Positions 1 to 9,261 of a DNA stretch of 64,000 bases are shown piece by piece. The notes under the pieces were generated by a model, which was given only the letters and a program-made list of their open reading frames with translations, was not told the origin of the DNA and ran no database searches. Both the position numbers and the translations under genes were made by a program. This stretch comes from Bacteroidales bacterium (GTDB lineage Bacteria > Bacteroidota > Bacteroidia > Bacteroidales > Lentimicrobiaceae), in the NCBI GenBank assembly GCA_016709025.1, contig JADJEQ010000022.1, positions 1 through 64,000 on the forward strand. The letters are read 5' to 3'. Within the stretch, counting starts at the first letter, position 1, and each line of letters begins with the position of its first letter.

Positions 1-1
1 A

Positions 2-381
2 TTTTTACTCAACCGTTTTGAATACAATGGTTCCAATATAAACGATTATCAGACGGGCAAGCTTTTGACGACTTCTTTATTTGTTTCCAAAAAATAGCGA
101 ATCGTTTCTTTGGCAACCTTCAGATCCGTAATGAAATTCACGGCAAAGATATCCAGGATGGAGCAGAGGAAACAAATACCGGTTACCACCTGATGGTACT
201 GACACCTCAGCTTTCATATTCAGTTGCCGGACTTTGGAATCTTTCGTTGTTGTATGATGTACCCGTTTATAAGAATTACCAGGGCAAACAGTTAACTCCA
301 CAATACTCATATGCCGTCAGCCTTTCCAGGGATTTTGGTAATTGTTCGTTTAAAAGGAAGTCAAAAAGTCAGAAGAATTGA
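2..381 (+). CDS. C-terminal part of an outer-membrane beta-barrel protein, frameshifted
   Basis: The gene enters from the left edge. Frame 2 is open from the edge to TAG at 95-97 and ends in residues LTTSLFVSKK. A different frame continues from about 93 to TGA at 379-381 (IANRFFGNLQIRNE..., ending KSQKN). Adding one A to the six-A run at 89-94 joins the two into one protein with alternating amphipathic strands (QLSYSVAGLWNLSLLYDVPVY, then QYSYAVSLSRDFG). That pattern is typical of the last strands of a Bacteroidota outer-membrane barrel. No specific family is recognised. The neighbouring cbb3/copper genes may be unrelated, since a 133-base gap separates them. The lesion may be a base-call error or a real mutation. 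Confidence 0.6.
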
Positions 382-514
382 TTCCTGATGGTGTCTTTTT
401 CCTCTTTCAGATTTTTTTTGACAATCTGTTAAAACCTCTCATCATGACAAACTGGTTTTTCATTTCCTGATTTAATGTGTAAAGTCATACTTTGCTGTCG
501 TTAGAAAATGACTT

Positions 515-2902
515 ATGGCTGAATGTGTTCACTGCGGACAGGACTGTGGTAAAAACCCGGTAATTTTTGATGAAAAGCCATTCTGCTGCAATGGATGCAG
601 TTTGGTTTACCAGATTCTCTCCGAAAAAAAACTGAACCAGTACTATGAGATGATGCCGACACCCGGCATTCGTCTCGATCAGGAGAATTCGGCCGGCACG
701 CGGTATGCTTACCTCGATCAGGAAGAAATCGGCAGTAAGCTGCTTGATTTTTCCGATGGTGGTATTTCGAGGGTTAAGCTGTTTATTCCGGCCATCCACT
801 GCAGCAGTTGCATCTGGTTGCTGGAGAACCTGCACACGCTTCATCCGGGCATTATGCATTCGCATGTGAACTTTGTCAGGAAAGAGGTTAGTATTACCTT
901 CCGAAATGGTGAAATCAGCCTCCGGCAGTTGGTTGAATTGCTGCACACCATACATTATATACCGGATATCAGTTACAAAAGTGATGTAAAGGACACCCAC
1001 CAGAAAGCCAACCGAAGGATGATCATGAAAATCGGGGTGGCTGGTTTCGCTTTTGGCAATATTATGCTGCTGAGTTTTCCCGATTATCTGCCGGGAGGGG
1101 AGGCCATCGACCTATTGATGTCCAGCACATTTGGTTATGTTTCCTTTTTACTTGCTCTTCCGGTAATTACTTATTGTTCAAGCGATTTTTTTCTCTCAGC
1201 GTTCAAGAGTCTGCGAAAAAAAATTATCAACATCGATCTGCCGCTCTCCATCGGGATTCTTGCACTTTTCCTGGAGAGTAGTTATGAGATATTCAGCGGA
1301 TCGGGCACCGGTTATATGGATTCGCTTGCGGGACTCCTGTTCTTTATGCTGATTGGCCGCTGGTATCAGAACCGTACTTATCAGTCGCTTTCGTTCGATC
1401 GCGATTATCGATCCTATTTTCCCATTGCCGTAACAATGTTGCGTGATGGGATTGAAGAATTTGTTCAACTACAGGATGTAAAAACCGGCGATGTTATCCT
1501 GGTGCGCAATGGTGAATTGATTCCGGTTGATTCATTGATGCTGGAAGGGGAGGGGAGTATTGATTATAGTTTTGTAACCGGCGAATCCATCCCGGTTGGC
1601 AAAAAGTCAGGCGATTTTGTTTTTGCCGGTGGCAAACAAACCGGCGCTGCCATCAAACTTCAGGTGGTTAAAGAAGTCGCCCAGAGCTATTTAACTCAGT
1701 TGTGGAACGAAGATCGCCTTGGGGAGCACTCCGATCGCGACATGCAGACTGTGGTGAATAAAGTAAGTCACTACTTCACAATTGTAATTTTAATTATTGC
1801 GACTTCCGCATTTTTATACTGGTCATTTATCGACCTGGGCAAGGCGGTTTATGTTTTTGCTTCTATCCTGATTGTTGCCTGCCCATGTGCACTTGCATTG
1901 ACAATACCCTTTACTTTTGGTAACGTGATGAGGATATTTGGCCGGAATGGATTTTACATCAAAAATACCGGTGTTATCGAGCACCTTACCAAAGCCGATA
2001 CTGTTGTTTTCGACAAAACAGGTACCCTCACCCATGCCCGTACCATGAATGTTACCTGGGAAGGAGAGGAGCTGTCCGAATATGAAACCCGGTTAATCCG
2101 CTCAATAGCAAGGAATTCTACCCATCCTTTATCGGTTATTCTCAGTGAGTGGCTACCGGTTAGTTCCCTGTTGACGGTTGAGAACTATCGCGAAATTGCA
2201 GGAATGGGTATTGTTGGTCATGTTGACAATCAACTGGTTATGCTTGGCTCACGTAAATTTGTTGCGGGTAATCAATTGAGTGATGAAAGCCGGATTTCAT
2301 CGGTCTATATTTCAATTGATAACAAATTGAAAGGTTATTTCAGGCTGGAAAACAGTTACCGTGACGGGCTTGAAGCTGTGATCTCAGGGTTTAGCGAATT
2401 TCAGCAGCATCTGGTATCGGGTGACAATGATGCTGAGCGTGAGAATCTTATAAAGGTTTTCAGGTCAGGTGATGCGCTGCATTTTAATCAATCACCGGTT
2501 GAAAAACTTGAGTTTGTAAAAAGTCTGAAGAATCAGGGGCGGAATGTCATCATGATCGGTGACGGACTAAACGACGCCGGCGCCTTGCTCAAGGCTGATA
2601 TCGGTATCACCATTGCCGATGATATTTATCATTTCTCACCCGCCTGCGACGCTATATTAAAATCATCGGAGTTTGGCAGGTTGCACGATTTCATTGATTT
2701 CTCAAGGCTTTCGCTACGGGTTGTGTATGCAGGCTACTCGATTTCATTCCTGTATAACATAGTCGGTCTTACCTTCGCAGTTCAGGGCCTGCTGTCACCT
2801 GTTGTGGCCGCTATCCTGATGCCGTTGAGCTCCATTTCTGTCGTGGCATTCGCAAGTCTCTCTGTCTCATTGCTTGCAAAGGGCAAAAGATTGACAGCCT
2901 GA
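515..2902 (+). CDS. ccoI: CcoI/FixI-type copper-translocating P1B ATPase
   Basis: A heavy-metal P-type ATPase of 795 residues. It pumps copper across the inner membrane for the heme-copper centre of the cbb3 oxidase. The N-terminus has a cysteine-rich metal-binding region (C4, C7, C11, then C24-C25 and C28), as in FixI/CcoI. A heavy-metal-associated domain with CSSC at 96-99 follows. Downstream are the actuator TGES near 355, the membrane CPC motif at 456-458, the phosphorylated Asp500 in DKTGTLT and the GDGLND hinge near 684. The start is the ATG at 515; the ATG seven bases upstream runs into a stop after four codons. Position directly before ccoS and ccoNO supports CcoI rather than a general copper exporter such as CopA. 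Confidence 0.93.
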   Translation: MAECVHCGQDCGKNPVIFDEKPFCCNGCSLVYQILSEKKLNQYYEMMPTPGIRLDQENSAGTRYAYLDQEEIGSKLLDFSDGGISRVKLFIPAIHCSSCIWLLENLHTLHPGIMHSHVNFVRKEVSITFRNGEISLRQLVELLHTIHYIPDISYKSDVKDTHQKANRRMIMKIGVAGFAFGNIMLLSFPDYLPGGEAIDLLMSSTFGYVSFLLALPVITYCSSDFFLSAFKSLRKKIINIDLPLSIGILALFLESSYEIFSGSGTGYMDSLAGLLFFMLIGRWYQNRTYQSLSFDRDYRSYFPIAVTMLRDGIEEFVQLQDVKTGDVILVRNGELIPVDSLMLEGEGSIDYSFVTGESIPVGKKSGDFVFAGGKQTGAAIKLQVVKEVAQSYLTQLWNEDRLGEHSDRDMQTVVNKVSHYFTIVILIIATSAFLYWSFIDLGKAVYVFASILIVACPCALALTIPFTFGNVMRIFGRNGFYIKNTGVIEHLTKADTVVFDKTGTLTHARTMNVTWEGEELSEYETRLIRSIARNSTHPLSVILSEWLPVSSLLTVENYREIAGMGIVGHVDNQLVMLGSRKFVAGNQLSDESRISSVYISIDNKLKGYFRLENSYRDGLEAVISGFSEFQQHLVSGDNDAERENLIKVFRSGDALHFNQSPVEKLEFVKSLKNQGRNVIMIGDGLNDAGALLKADIGITIADDIYHFSPACDAILKSSEFGRLHDFIDFSRLSLRVVYAGYSISFLYNIVGLTFAVQGLLSPVVAAILMPLSSISVVAFASLSVSLLAKGKRLTA

Positions 2903-3075
2903 ACCGACTTTTGCAGATTTTTACATAACTTTAACCTTTATTTACATCTGCTTTTAATTTAGGATTATGAACATTTGATCATAACCTCATAAAACACTTA
3001 TAATAAATAACTTATGTAATTATTTAGATTAATTCTATTTTTTATTGTGACAGAACTGTATGTTTTGCGATTTAA

Positions 3076-3083
3076 TATCTTTG
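3076..3083 (+). promoter_or_regulatory. Possible -7 promoter box upstream of ccoS
   Basis: TATCTTTG matches the Bacteroidota -7 consensus TAnnTTTG and lies 26 bases before the ccoS ATG. No TTTG is found at the expected -33 spacing, so the assignment rests on the -7 box and on the 206-base gap after ccoI. Confidence 0.3.
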
Positions 3084-3108
3084 GTAAAATCATTTATAAA
3101 ATTCCCAG

Positions 3109-3303
3109 ATGAGTGTTGTTGTAGTTTTGATAGGCTTTAGTATTCTGGTGGCAGCCGGCTTCTTGCTGGCTTTTTTATGGGCAGTCAGATCGGGACAATA
3201 CGATGATGATGTCTCACCCTCAATTAGAATGCTTTTTGATAAACATATTGATAATGAGATTGATAAGTCCAATGAATTAAATGCAAACCAAAACAATGTT
3301 TAG
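3109..3303 (+). CDS. ccoS: cbb3 oxidase assembly protein CcoS
   Basis: A 64-residue protein with one N-terminal membrane helix (residues 3-27) followed by the CcoS signature region AVRSGQYDDDVSPSIRMLFDK. CcoS is needed to place heme b and copper in the catalytic subunit of cbb3 oxidases. Size, topology and position between ccoI and ccoN are all typical of the family. The stop lies 15 bases before the ccoNO start, so the two are almost certainly cotranscribed. Confidence 0.93.
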   Translation: MSVVVVLIGFSILVAAGFLLAFLWAVRSGQYDDDVSPSIRMLFDKHIDNEIDKSNELNANQNNV

Positions 3304-3318
3304 TTAAACCAAACACTT

Positions 3319-5466
3319 ATGGAATTACAAAAGTTTTACTACGACAACAAGATTGTGAAGCTGTTTGCCTATGCCACGCTATTCTGGGGCATTGTAGGCA
3401 TGCTGGTTGGGGTGCTGGTTGCCATTCAGTTGGTGTTTCCAGCCTTTAACTTTAATCTGGCCTTCACAACATTTGGCAGGGTGCGACCGGTTCACACCAA
3501 TGCAATTATTTTTGCTTTCGTGGGCAATGGTATCTTCACAGGGTACTATTATTCACTTCAAAGGCTGCTTAAAACCGGAATGGCGAGCAAGTGGATGTCA
3601 TACACGCACTTCTGGGGCTGGCAATCCATTATAGTACTCGCGGCGGTTACACTTCTGGCTGGTTTTACTTCCGGAAAAGAGTATGCTGAGCTTGAGTGGC
3701 CAATTGATATCCTGATCGCTGTTATCTGGGTAATCTTCGGCTGGAACATGATGTGGACCATCCTTAAAAGGAGAACAAAGCACATTTATGTAGCCATCTG
3801 GTTTTACATCGCGACCTTTGTTACGGTTGCAGTACTTCACATTGGTAATTCCATTGAAATTCCCTGGTCATTCCTGAAAAGCTATCCGGTTTATGCCGGT
3901 GTTCAGGATGCCCTGGTGCAGTGGTGGTATGGTCACAACGCAGTGGCTTTCTTCCTCACAACACCGTATCTCGGACTTATGTATTATTTTATGCCCAAGG
4001 CAGCCAACAGGCCGGTATATTCCTATAAATTGAGTATTATCCATTTCTGGGCGCTTATTTTCCTTTACATCTGGGCAGGACCGCACCATTTGCTGTATCA
4101 ATCGATTCCCAACTGGGCACAATCATTGGGAACCGTATTCTCCCTCATGCTGATTGCTCCTTCATGGGGAGGTATGATCAATGGATTGCTAACTCTCAGA
4201 GGCGCATGGGACAAAGTTCGTGAAGAACCCGTCCTGAAATTTTTCGTGGTTGCCATTACAGCTTACGGAATGTCAACCTTCGAAGGCCCCATGCTTTCAC
4301 TGAAAAGCATCAATGCCATCAGCCACTTTACCAACTGGACCGTTGGTCACGTTCACATTGGCGCCCTCGGCTGGAATGGCTTCCTTACATTTGGTATGAT
4401 TTACTGGCTGATGCCAAGGTTGTTCAACACCAAACTTTATTCTGTGAAACTGGCAAATCTCCATTTCTGGATGGGTACCCTTGCTATTTTGTTCTATTCT
4501 ATACCTCTTTACTGGGCAGGTTGGACAGAAGCCTCTATGTTTAAGCAGTTTAATGAAGCCGGAGAATTGGTTTATCCCAACTTCCTGCAGGTAGTATCGC
4601 AGATAATGCCGATGTATGTAATGCGGATCTTTGGCGGAACACTTTACTTCCTGGGTGCCATTATTATGGTTTTCAACATTGTAAAAACGGTTAAAGCCGG
4701 TTCATTTGTTGCCACGGAAGCCGATGAAGCCCCTGCACTCGAAAAAGAAGGCGGCATGAAATCTGGTGAAGATTTCCACCGTTTCCTTGAGCGTAAACCT
4801 GTTCGTTTTATGATACTGGCTATTGTTGCCATCCTGATTGGCGGGATTGTTGAAATTGTACCTACTTACCTGATTAAATCGAACATTCCTACCATTTCAA
4901 GCGTAAAACCATACACGCCGCTCGAATTGCAGGGACGCGATATATATATTAAAGAAGGGTGTTACAACTGTCATTCACAAATGATCCGTCCGTTCCGTTC
5001 TGAAACTGAACGATATGGTGAATATTCAAAGGCAGGAGAATATGTTTATGATCACCCGTTCCAGTGGGGATCGAAACGCACCGGGCCGGATTTGTGGCGC
5101 GAAGGTGTGAAAACCGGACGATTGTATAAACCCGATTCATGGCACTACAACCATTTTATGGATCCTCAGAAAATGAATGCGACTTCCATCATGCCAAAAT
5201 ATTCATGGCTGGCTGATTATGAGATTGATATAAACTCAACTCCGGCCAAAATCAGGGTTATGCAGACCCTGGGTGTTCCTTATCCTGAAGGTTACGACAA
5301 AATTGCCAACGACGACCTGAAAGCCCAGGCAGAGAAAATTGCTGCAGGATTGAAGGCACAGGGCATAGATGTGGATAGCAACAAACAGGTAATTGCTCTG
5401 ATTGCTTATATCCAAAGGCTTGGAACCGATATTTCTTCCGGAACTGAAACTGCTGAAACCAAATAA
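3319..5466 (+). CDS. ccoNO: Fused cbb3 oxidase subunits I and II (CcoN-CcoO)
   Basis: A 715-residue fusion of the catalytic subunit CcoN (about 1-470) and the monoheme cytochrome subunit CcoO (about 490-715). It reduces oxygen to water and pumps protons in the inner membrane. CcoN carries the expected metal-ligand histidines: H59 (VHTNAI), H206 (GHNAVAF), H256-H257 (GPHHL) and H344/H346 (VGHVHIG). CcoO carries a membrane anchor near residues 495-515 and the heme c site CYNCH at 548-552, followed by SQMIRPFRSE, a CcoO hallmark. In Proteobacteria these are separate genes; the fused form is known from Bacteroidota. The linker KEGGMKSGEDFHRFLERKPV lies between the two parts. The frame is intact. 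Confidence 0.95.
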   Translation: MELQKFYYDNKIVKLFAYATLFWGIVGMLVGVLVAIQLVFPAFNFNLAFTTFGRVRPVHTNAIIFAFVGNGIFTGYYYSLQRLLKTGMASKWMSYTHFWGWQSIIVLAAVTLLAGFTSGKEYAELEWPIDILIAVIWVIFGWNMMWTILKRRTKHIYVAIWFYIATFVTVAVLHIGNSIEIPWSFLKSYPVYAGVQDALVQWWYGHNAVAFFLTTPYLGLMYYFMPKAANRPVYSYKLSIIHFWALIFLYIWAGPHHLLYQSIPNWAQSLGTVFSLMLIAPSWGGMINGLLTLRGAWDKVREEPVLKFFVVAITAYGMSTFEGPMLSLKSINAISHFTNWTVGHVHIGALGWNGFLTFGMIYWLMPRLFNTKLYSVKLANLHFWMGTLAILFYSIPLYWAGWTEASMFKQFNEAGELVYPNFLQVVSQIMPMYVMRIFGGTLYFLGAIIMVFNIVKTVKAGSFVATEADEAPALEKEGGMKSGEDFHRFLERKPVRFMILAIVAILIGGIVEIVPTYLIKSNIPTISSVKPYTPLELQGRDIYIKEGCYNCHSQMIRPFRSETERYGEYSKAGEYVYDHPFQWGSKRTGPDLWREGVKTGRLYKPDSWHYNHFMDPQKMNATSIMPKYSWLADYEIDINSTPAKIRVMQTLGVPYPEGYDKIANDDLKAQAEKIAAGLKAQGIDVDSNKQVIALIAYIQRLGTDISSGTETAETK

Positions 5467-5477
5467 ACCTTTGTATT

Positions 5478-5651
5478 ATGGGAATAGTAACGCGGTTGTT
5501 TAACGATATTGAAGGCATTTACTGGTTTCCGGTAATTTCACTTGGATTGTTCCTGACTCTTTTTGGTGTGATGGTTATTCATACCCTCTCAATGAGCAAA
5601 AAGCGCGACCAGGAGCTTAGCCGTATGCCCCTCGATAACGATGAGCAATGA
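5478..5651 (+). CDS. ccoQ: Small CcoQ/FixQ-like subunit
   Basis: A 57-residue reading frame starting MGIVTRLFNDIEGIYWFPV and ending LDNDEQ, with one membrane helix at about 16-36 and a charged cytoplasmic tail (SKKRDQELSRMP). It starts 11 bases after the ccoNO stop and ends 36 bases before ccoP, exactly where ccoQ lies in other cbb3 operons. CcoQ stabilises the assembled oxidase. Sequence conservation is weak in this family, so the call rests on size, topology and position. Confidence 0.8.
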   Translation: MGIVTRLFNDIEGIYWFPVISLGLFLTLFGVMVIHTLSMSKKRDQELSRMPLDNDEQ

Positions 5652-5687
5652 GTATTCATGAATCGAAAACATTGAAAAACAAAGATT

Positions 5688-6320
5688 ATGAGCAATACAG
5701 ATGAAAATAAACTGCCTCATGGTGAGCCCGAAATAGATGAGTTAACCAACGACAGGTATCTTGGAGGTCATGAATATGATGGTATCCGGGAGCTTGACAA
5801 CAAATTGCCTGCCTGGTGGCTGTATTTGTTTTATTTCACCATTATCTTCGGATTGGTCTACCTGGTGGGTTATCACCTGGCCGGGTGGTGGCCATTGCAG
5901 GACGATGAGTATAAAAATGAAGTAGCCGCTGCTGCTGTTATAAAACAGGCTGTACCGGTTGTAACCATCGATCTTGAGAATTTGGTTCCGCTAACAGCTG
6001 AAGCTGATCTCGCTTCAGGTAAAGAAACCTACGACAAGATTTGTGTAACATGCCATGGAAAGTTCGGCGAAGGCCTTGTTGGTCCGAATTTTACCGATAT
6101 GTTCTGGATTCACGGCGATTCAACCAACAACAAGGTTTCGATTAAAAATCTTTACGACGTTGTTATCACAGGGGTTATTGAGAAAGGGATGATTTCATAC
6201 AAAGATCAACTTTCCCCGATTCAGATTCAACAGGTACTGAGCTTTATTCTTACCTTCCAGGGTACAAATCCGGCAAACCAGAAAGCACCTCAGGGCAAAA
6301 AGTACGACACTTTCGGATGA
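5688..6320 (+). CDS. ccoP: cbb3 oxidase subunit III (CcoP), monoheme form
   Basis: A 210-residue membrane-anchored cytochrome c. The N-terminus has the CcoP signature (HEYDGIRELDNKLPAWW) and one helix at about 44-66. The periplasmic domain has a single heme c site, CVTCH at 119-123. Its probable axial Met is near GMISYKDQLS. CcoP passes electrons from soluble or membrane donors to CcoO. Proteobacterial CcoP usually has two heme c domains and about 300 residues, so this is a short, one-heme version, a layout I associate with Bacteroidota. Followed by a stable hairpin. Confidence 0.93.
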   Translation: MSNTDENKLPHGEPEIDELTNDRYLGGHEYDGIRELDNKLPAWWLYLFYFTIIFGLVYLVGYHLAGWWPLQDDEYKNEVAAAAVIKQAVPVVTIDLENLVPLTAEADLASGKETYDKICVTCHGKFGEGLVGPNFTDMFWIHGDSTNNKVSIKNLYDVVITGVIEKGMISYKDQLSPIQIQQVLSFILTFQGTNPANQKAPQGKKYDTFG

Positions 6321-6366
6321 TCTTTTTGATTACTTTTTAATGATGTTTCTTTTTTTACAATTATTT

Positions 6367-6414
6367 AAGCCAATGGCTAAGGAAAAATCTCCGGAGCCAT
6401 TGGCTTTGCCTTTT
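6367..6414 (+). terminator. Strong hairpin between ccoP and ccoG
   Basis: A perfect 12-bp stem: AAGCCAATGGCT at 6367-6378 pairs with 6395-6406, with a 16-base loop and then TGCCTTTT. It probably attenuates or terminates transcription after the structural genes, so that the accessory genes ccoG-ccoH are made in lower amounts. The T-run is short, so read-through is likely. Confidence 0.55.
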
Positions 6415-6430
6415 GTTAAATACCTCCAAA

Positions 6431-7864
6431 ATGAATGAATTTGATGAGAATGAATCGTTTCGCGATAGGGTTTCAACCATTGCTGAAGACGGAAAAAGAT
6501 TGTGGGTTTATCCTAAACGCCCTGCAGGCCGTCTCTTTAAATACAGGAACCTGGTAGCTTATTTGCTGTTGATAATTTTCTTTGCTACTCCGTTTATTAA
6601 ACTAAACGGAGATCCGGTTATGCTTTTCGATTTCCTGCAACGCCGGTTCATTATTTTCGGAGTCGTTTTCTTTCCACAGGATTTTCACATTTTCGTACTG
6701 TCCATGATTACATTCATTGTTTTCGTGGTTCTGTTTACGGTAATTTTCGGACGATTGTTCTGCGGCTGGATTTGTCCACAAACCATCTTTATGGAGTTTA
6801 TCTTCAGGCAATTGGAATACCTGATAGAGGGCAATAACAGCAAGCAACGCAAGCTGGATGAACGCACAATGGATTTTGATAAATTATGGCGAAAATCTCT
6901 TAAGCACCTGGTCTTTTATCTGATTTCACTTGTAACAGTGTATTTTTTCCTGGCTTATGTTATTGGAATGGACAGGGTGAGGGGATTGATTGAAAGTGGT
7001 CCAGCAGCCAATTGGGCAGGATTTGTCGGTATGCTGATTTTTGCCGGTGTTCACTACCTGGTTTTCGCAAAATTACGGGAACAGGTTTGTATCATTGTTT
7101 GTCCTTATGGCAGGCTTCAGGGGGTACTCCTTGACCGGAACTCCATCAATGTAAGTTACGACTATAAAAGGGGTGAACCCCGGGCAAAATACAACCCTCT
7201 CGAAAATCGCCATGAAGCTGAAAAGGGAGATTGCATCGATTGCAACAGTTGTGTAGTGGTTTGTCCCACTGGTATCGATATCAGAAACGGCACCCAGCTT
7301 GAATGTATCAATTGCACTGCTTGTATTGATGCATGCGACAATGTAATGGAAAGAGTTCATAAACCCAAAGGCCTGATCAGATATGCGTCAGAACGCTCAA
7401 TAGCCGAGGGAACGAAATTAAAATTCAACATCAGAATCCTCTTCTACTCTGTTGTTCTCTCTGGACTTCTGATACTGATTGGCTACCTTTTCTCAATCCG
7501 TACCGACATTGAATCCACCATACTCCGGATGCCGGGTTCCATGTACCAGGAATACGATTCATTGCACTACAGCAACATTTATACAATTCAGCTGATTAAT
7601 AAAACCCGTAAAGATCTGCCGGTAGAATTGCTCATCGATGATGCAGAAGGTGAAATAAAAATGATGGGTGGTCCATTGATTGTGAGCAAAGGCGATGTTG
7701 GAAAGGCAACATTTCTGTTGGTGGTTGAAAAAAGTAAACTTAAATCATCCATGACCGGGATTGAATTTAAAGTGATGTGTGAAGGGCGTGAAATGGATGA
7801 AATTGAGGCTACCTTTGTAGGCCCAAATACATTGGATACCGGTTCTGAACCGGATAATGACTAA
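6431..7864 (+). CDS. ccoG: cbb3 oxidase accessory iron-sulfur protein CcoG (RdxA/FixG)
   Basis: A membrane protein with two ferredoxin-type [4Fe-4S] sites: CIDCNSCVVVCP and CINCTACIDAC, at about residues 265-310. They lie between an N-terminal group of membrane helices and a C-terminal periplasmic immunoglobulin-like FixG domain. CcoG acts as a cupric reductase in cbb3 assembly in studied bacteria. A TTG six codons upstream gives a slightly longer frame. The ATG at 6431 (MNEFDENESFRDRVSTI) is preferred because the TTG lies in the tail of the upstream terminator. Length of 477 residues is normal. Next gene ccoH follows after 21 bases. Confidence 0.93.
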   Translation: MNEFDENESFRDRVSTIAEDGKRLWVYPKRPAGRLFKYRNLVAYLLLIIFFATPFIKLNGDPVMLFDFLQRRFIIFGVVFFPQDFHIFVLSMITFIVFVVLFTVIFGRLFCGWICPQTIFMEFIFRQLEYLIEGNNSKQRKLDERTMDFDKLWRKSLKHLVFYLISLVTVYFFLAYVIGMDRVRGLIESGPAANWAGFVGMLIFAGVHYLVFAKLREQVCIIVCPYGRLQGVLLDRNSINVSYDYKRGEPRAKYNPLENRHEAEKGDCIDCNSCVVVCPTGIDIRNGTQLECINCTACIDACDNVMERVHKPKGLIRYASERSIAEGTKLKFNIRILFYSVVLSGLLILIGYLFSIRTDIESTILRMPGSMYQEYDSLHYSNIYTIQLINKTRKDLPVELLIDDAEGEIKMMGGPLIVSKGDVGKATFLLVVEKSKLKSSMTGIEFKVMCEGREMDEIEATFVGPNTLDTGSEPDND

Positions 7865-7885
7865 CTGTTAACATAAAGTCTGAAT

Positions 7886-8338
7886 ATGTCGTTTAAATTC
7901 AACTGGGGTACCGGTATATTTGCTTTTATTGCTTTGTTTCTCATAAGTATGGTCGTGCTGGTTTATTTTAGCATGCAACAGGGTATCGATCTGGTGGAAA
8001 CAGAATACTATCCGCAGGGTCTGGAATACCAGAAGCAGATTGAAAGGATTGCCAATGCCGGAAAGCTATCATCTCCTATTTCCGTTGAACAGGTGCAGGA
8101 TTTTTTAATTTTCCGATATCCCGAAGAGATGAAAGACAAAAAGATTAAAGGCACCGTATTTATGTACAGGCCTTCCGATCAGTTTGCTGATTTTACTGAC
8201 AGTTTAAAATTTGATTCAACGTTGGTGCAGCGTATTCCTGTCGCCGCTCTGACTTCGGGCCGTTACATTGCAAAAATAAACTGGACAATGGATGGCAAAG
8301 AGTTTTATCATGAACAGGGTATTCGTATTAATAAATAG
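7886..8338 (+). CDS. ccoH: FixH/CcoH family oxidase assembly protein
   Basis: A 150-residue protein with one N-terminal membrane helix (about 10-30) and the FixH signature DLVETEYYPQGLEYQKQIER. A periplasmic beta-rich domain ending YHEQGIRINK follows. FixH/CcoH interacts with CcoI and the cbb3 subunits during assembly. Its place after ccoG matches the usual ccoGH order. Confidence 0.9.
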   Translation: MSFKFNWGTGIFAFIALFLISMVVLVYFSMQQGIDLVETEYYPQGLEYQKQIERIANAGKLSSPISVEQVQDFLIFRYPEEMKDKKIKGTVFMYRPSDQFADFTDSLKFDSTLVQRIPVAALTSGRYIAKINWTMDGKEFYHEQGIRINK

Positions 8339-8439
8339 GGACGAAACTTAACTGCAGTGATACATATAGCTAAAAACCGATGAGCCTGTTATTGATGACT
8401 GGTTAAACGGTTTCCTATAACCTTGCAGATTGTGTTAAA

Positions 8440-8470
8440 CTTTAGACTTTAGACTTTTTACTTTAAGCTT
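8440..8470. repeat. CTTTAGA-type heptamer repeat
   Basis: ACTTTAGACTTTAGAC runs into TTTTTACTTTAAGCTT just before the next gene. It belongs to the same word family as the repeats near 10670, 10910, 16395, 31360 and 47128. Confidence 0.6.
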
Positions 8471-8476
8471 GATAAT

Positions 8477-9196
8477 ATGTTTCTCTGGACTGCATTTTTG
8501 GTTGGCCTCATCGGAAGCGCACATTGCGCAGGGATGTGCGGGCCCATTGCGCTGGCTTTGCCTTTGCCCTCCGATGGCTGGATACGTAGGGTTGCAGGTG
8601 GACTTATTTACAACTCCGGACGGATTCTGACCTATATGTTTTTGGGTGCTGTTTTCGGCTTGTTGGGCAAGGGATTGCATATGGCGGGTTTTCAGCGTTG
8701 GGCCTCAGTTGTTGTTGGAGCTTTAATGATCGCATTTGTTGTAATGCCATTGTTGTTCAGAAAGATGCCATCCGTTAATACTGTTTTTGAAGGCTATTCT
8801 GCCCGCTTACTGGGTGGGTTCCGGAAATTGTTCAGGAGCAGTTCATATCCGTCATTATTCGGTATTGGTCTTCTCAACGGTATTCTTCCCTGTGGTCTGG
8901 TATATGTTGCAGTTGCAGGAGCATTAAATACCGGAGGTGTCGTGCCGGGTATGATGTATATGGCCCTGTTTGGTGCCGGTACCATTCCGGTAATGCTTGC
9001 AGTATCACTCGCCGGAAGCATGATCAGCCTCAATCTTCGTATTTTTATCAATAAACTGTCGCCCTATGTAATTGTTTTATTGGGTGTACTGATTATTCTA
9101 CGGGGTTTATCACTTGGAATTCCGTACATCAGCCCTAAAGCTGAAGCATTGACCCCTGTTGTGGAAAAGGCGAATTCCTGTTGCCATCCAAAATAA
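8477..9196 (+). CDS. TauE/SafE- or UreH-like membrane protein in the cbb3 locus
   Basis: A 239-residue polytopic membrane protein with about six helices. The N-terminus GSAHCAGMCGPIALALPL, with C17 and C21, is the hallmark of the DsbD/UreH-like family annotated as sulfite exporter TauE/SafE. The second half repeats the fold (GLLNGILPCGLVYVA). Members of this family often sit in cbb3 gene clusters, where a part in copper supply or maturation is suspected. That role is inferred from position; no substrate can be read from sequence. The tail ends in ANSCCHPK, a possible metal site. Confidence 0.8.
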   Translation: MFLWTAFLVGLIGSAHCAGMCGPIALALPLPSDGWIRRVAGGLIYNSGRILTYMFLGAVFGLLGKGLHMAGFQRWASVVVGALMIAFVVMPLLFRKMPSVNTVFEGYSARLLGGFRKLFRSSSYPSLFGIGLLNGILPCGLVYVAVAGALNTGGVVPGMMYMALFGAGTIPVMLAVSLAGSMISLNLRIFINKLSPYVIVLLGVLIILRGLSLGIPYISPKAEALTPVVEKANSCCHPK

Positions 9197-9261
9197 ATAA
9201 TGCATTTTCCTGCTAATCTAAAATGATTATTAATAATTTTACAGCAACTAAAAACTGAATT

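Noticed and set aside
6413..6430. TTG start for ccoG
   Set aside because: It lies in the T-rich tail of the upstream hairpin; the ATG at 6431 gives the normal family N-terminus.
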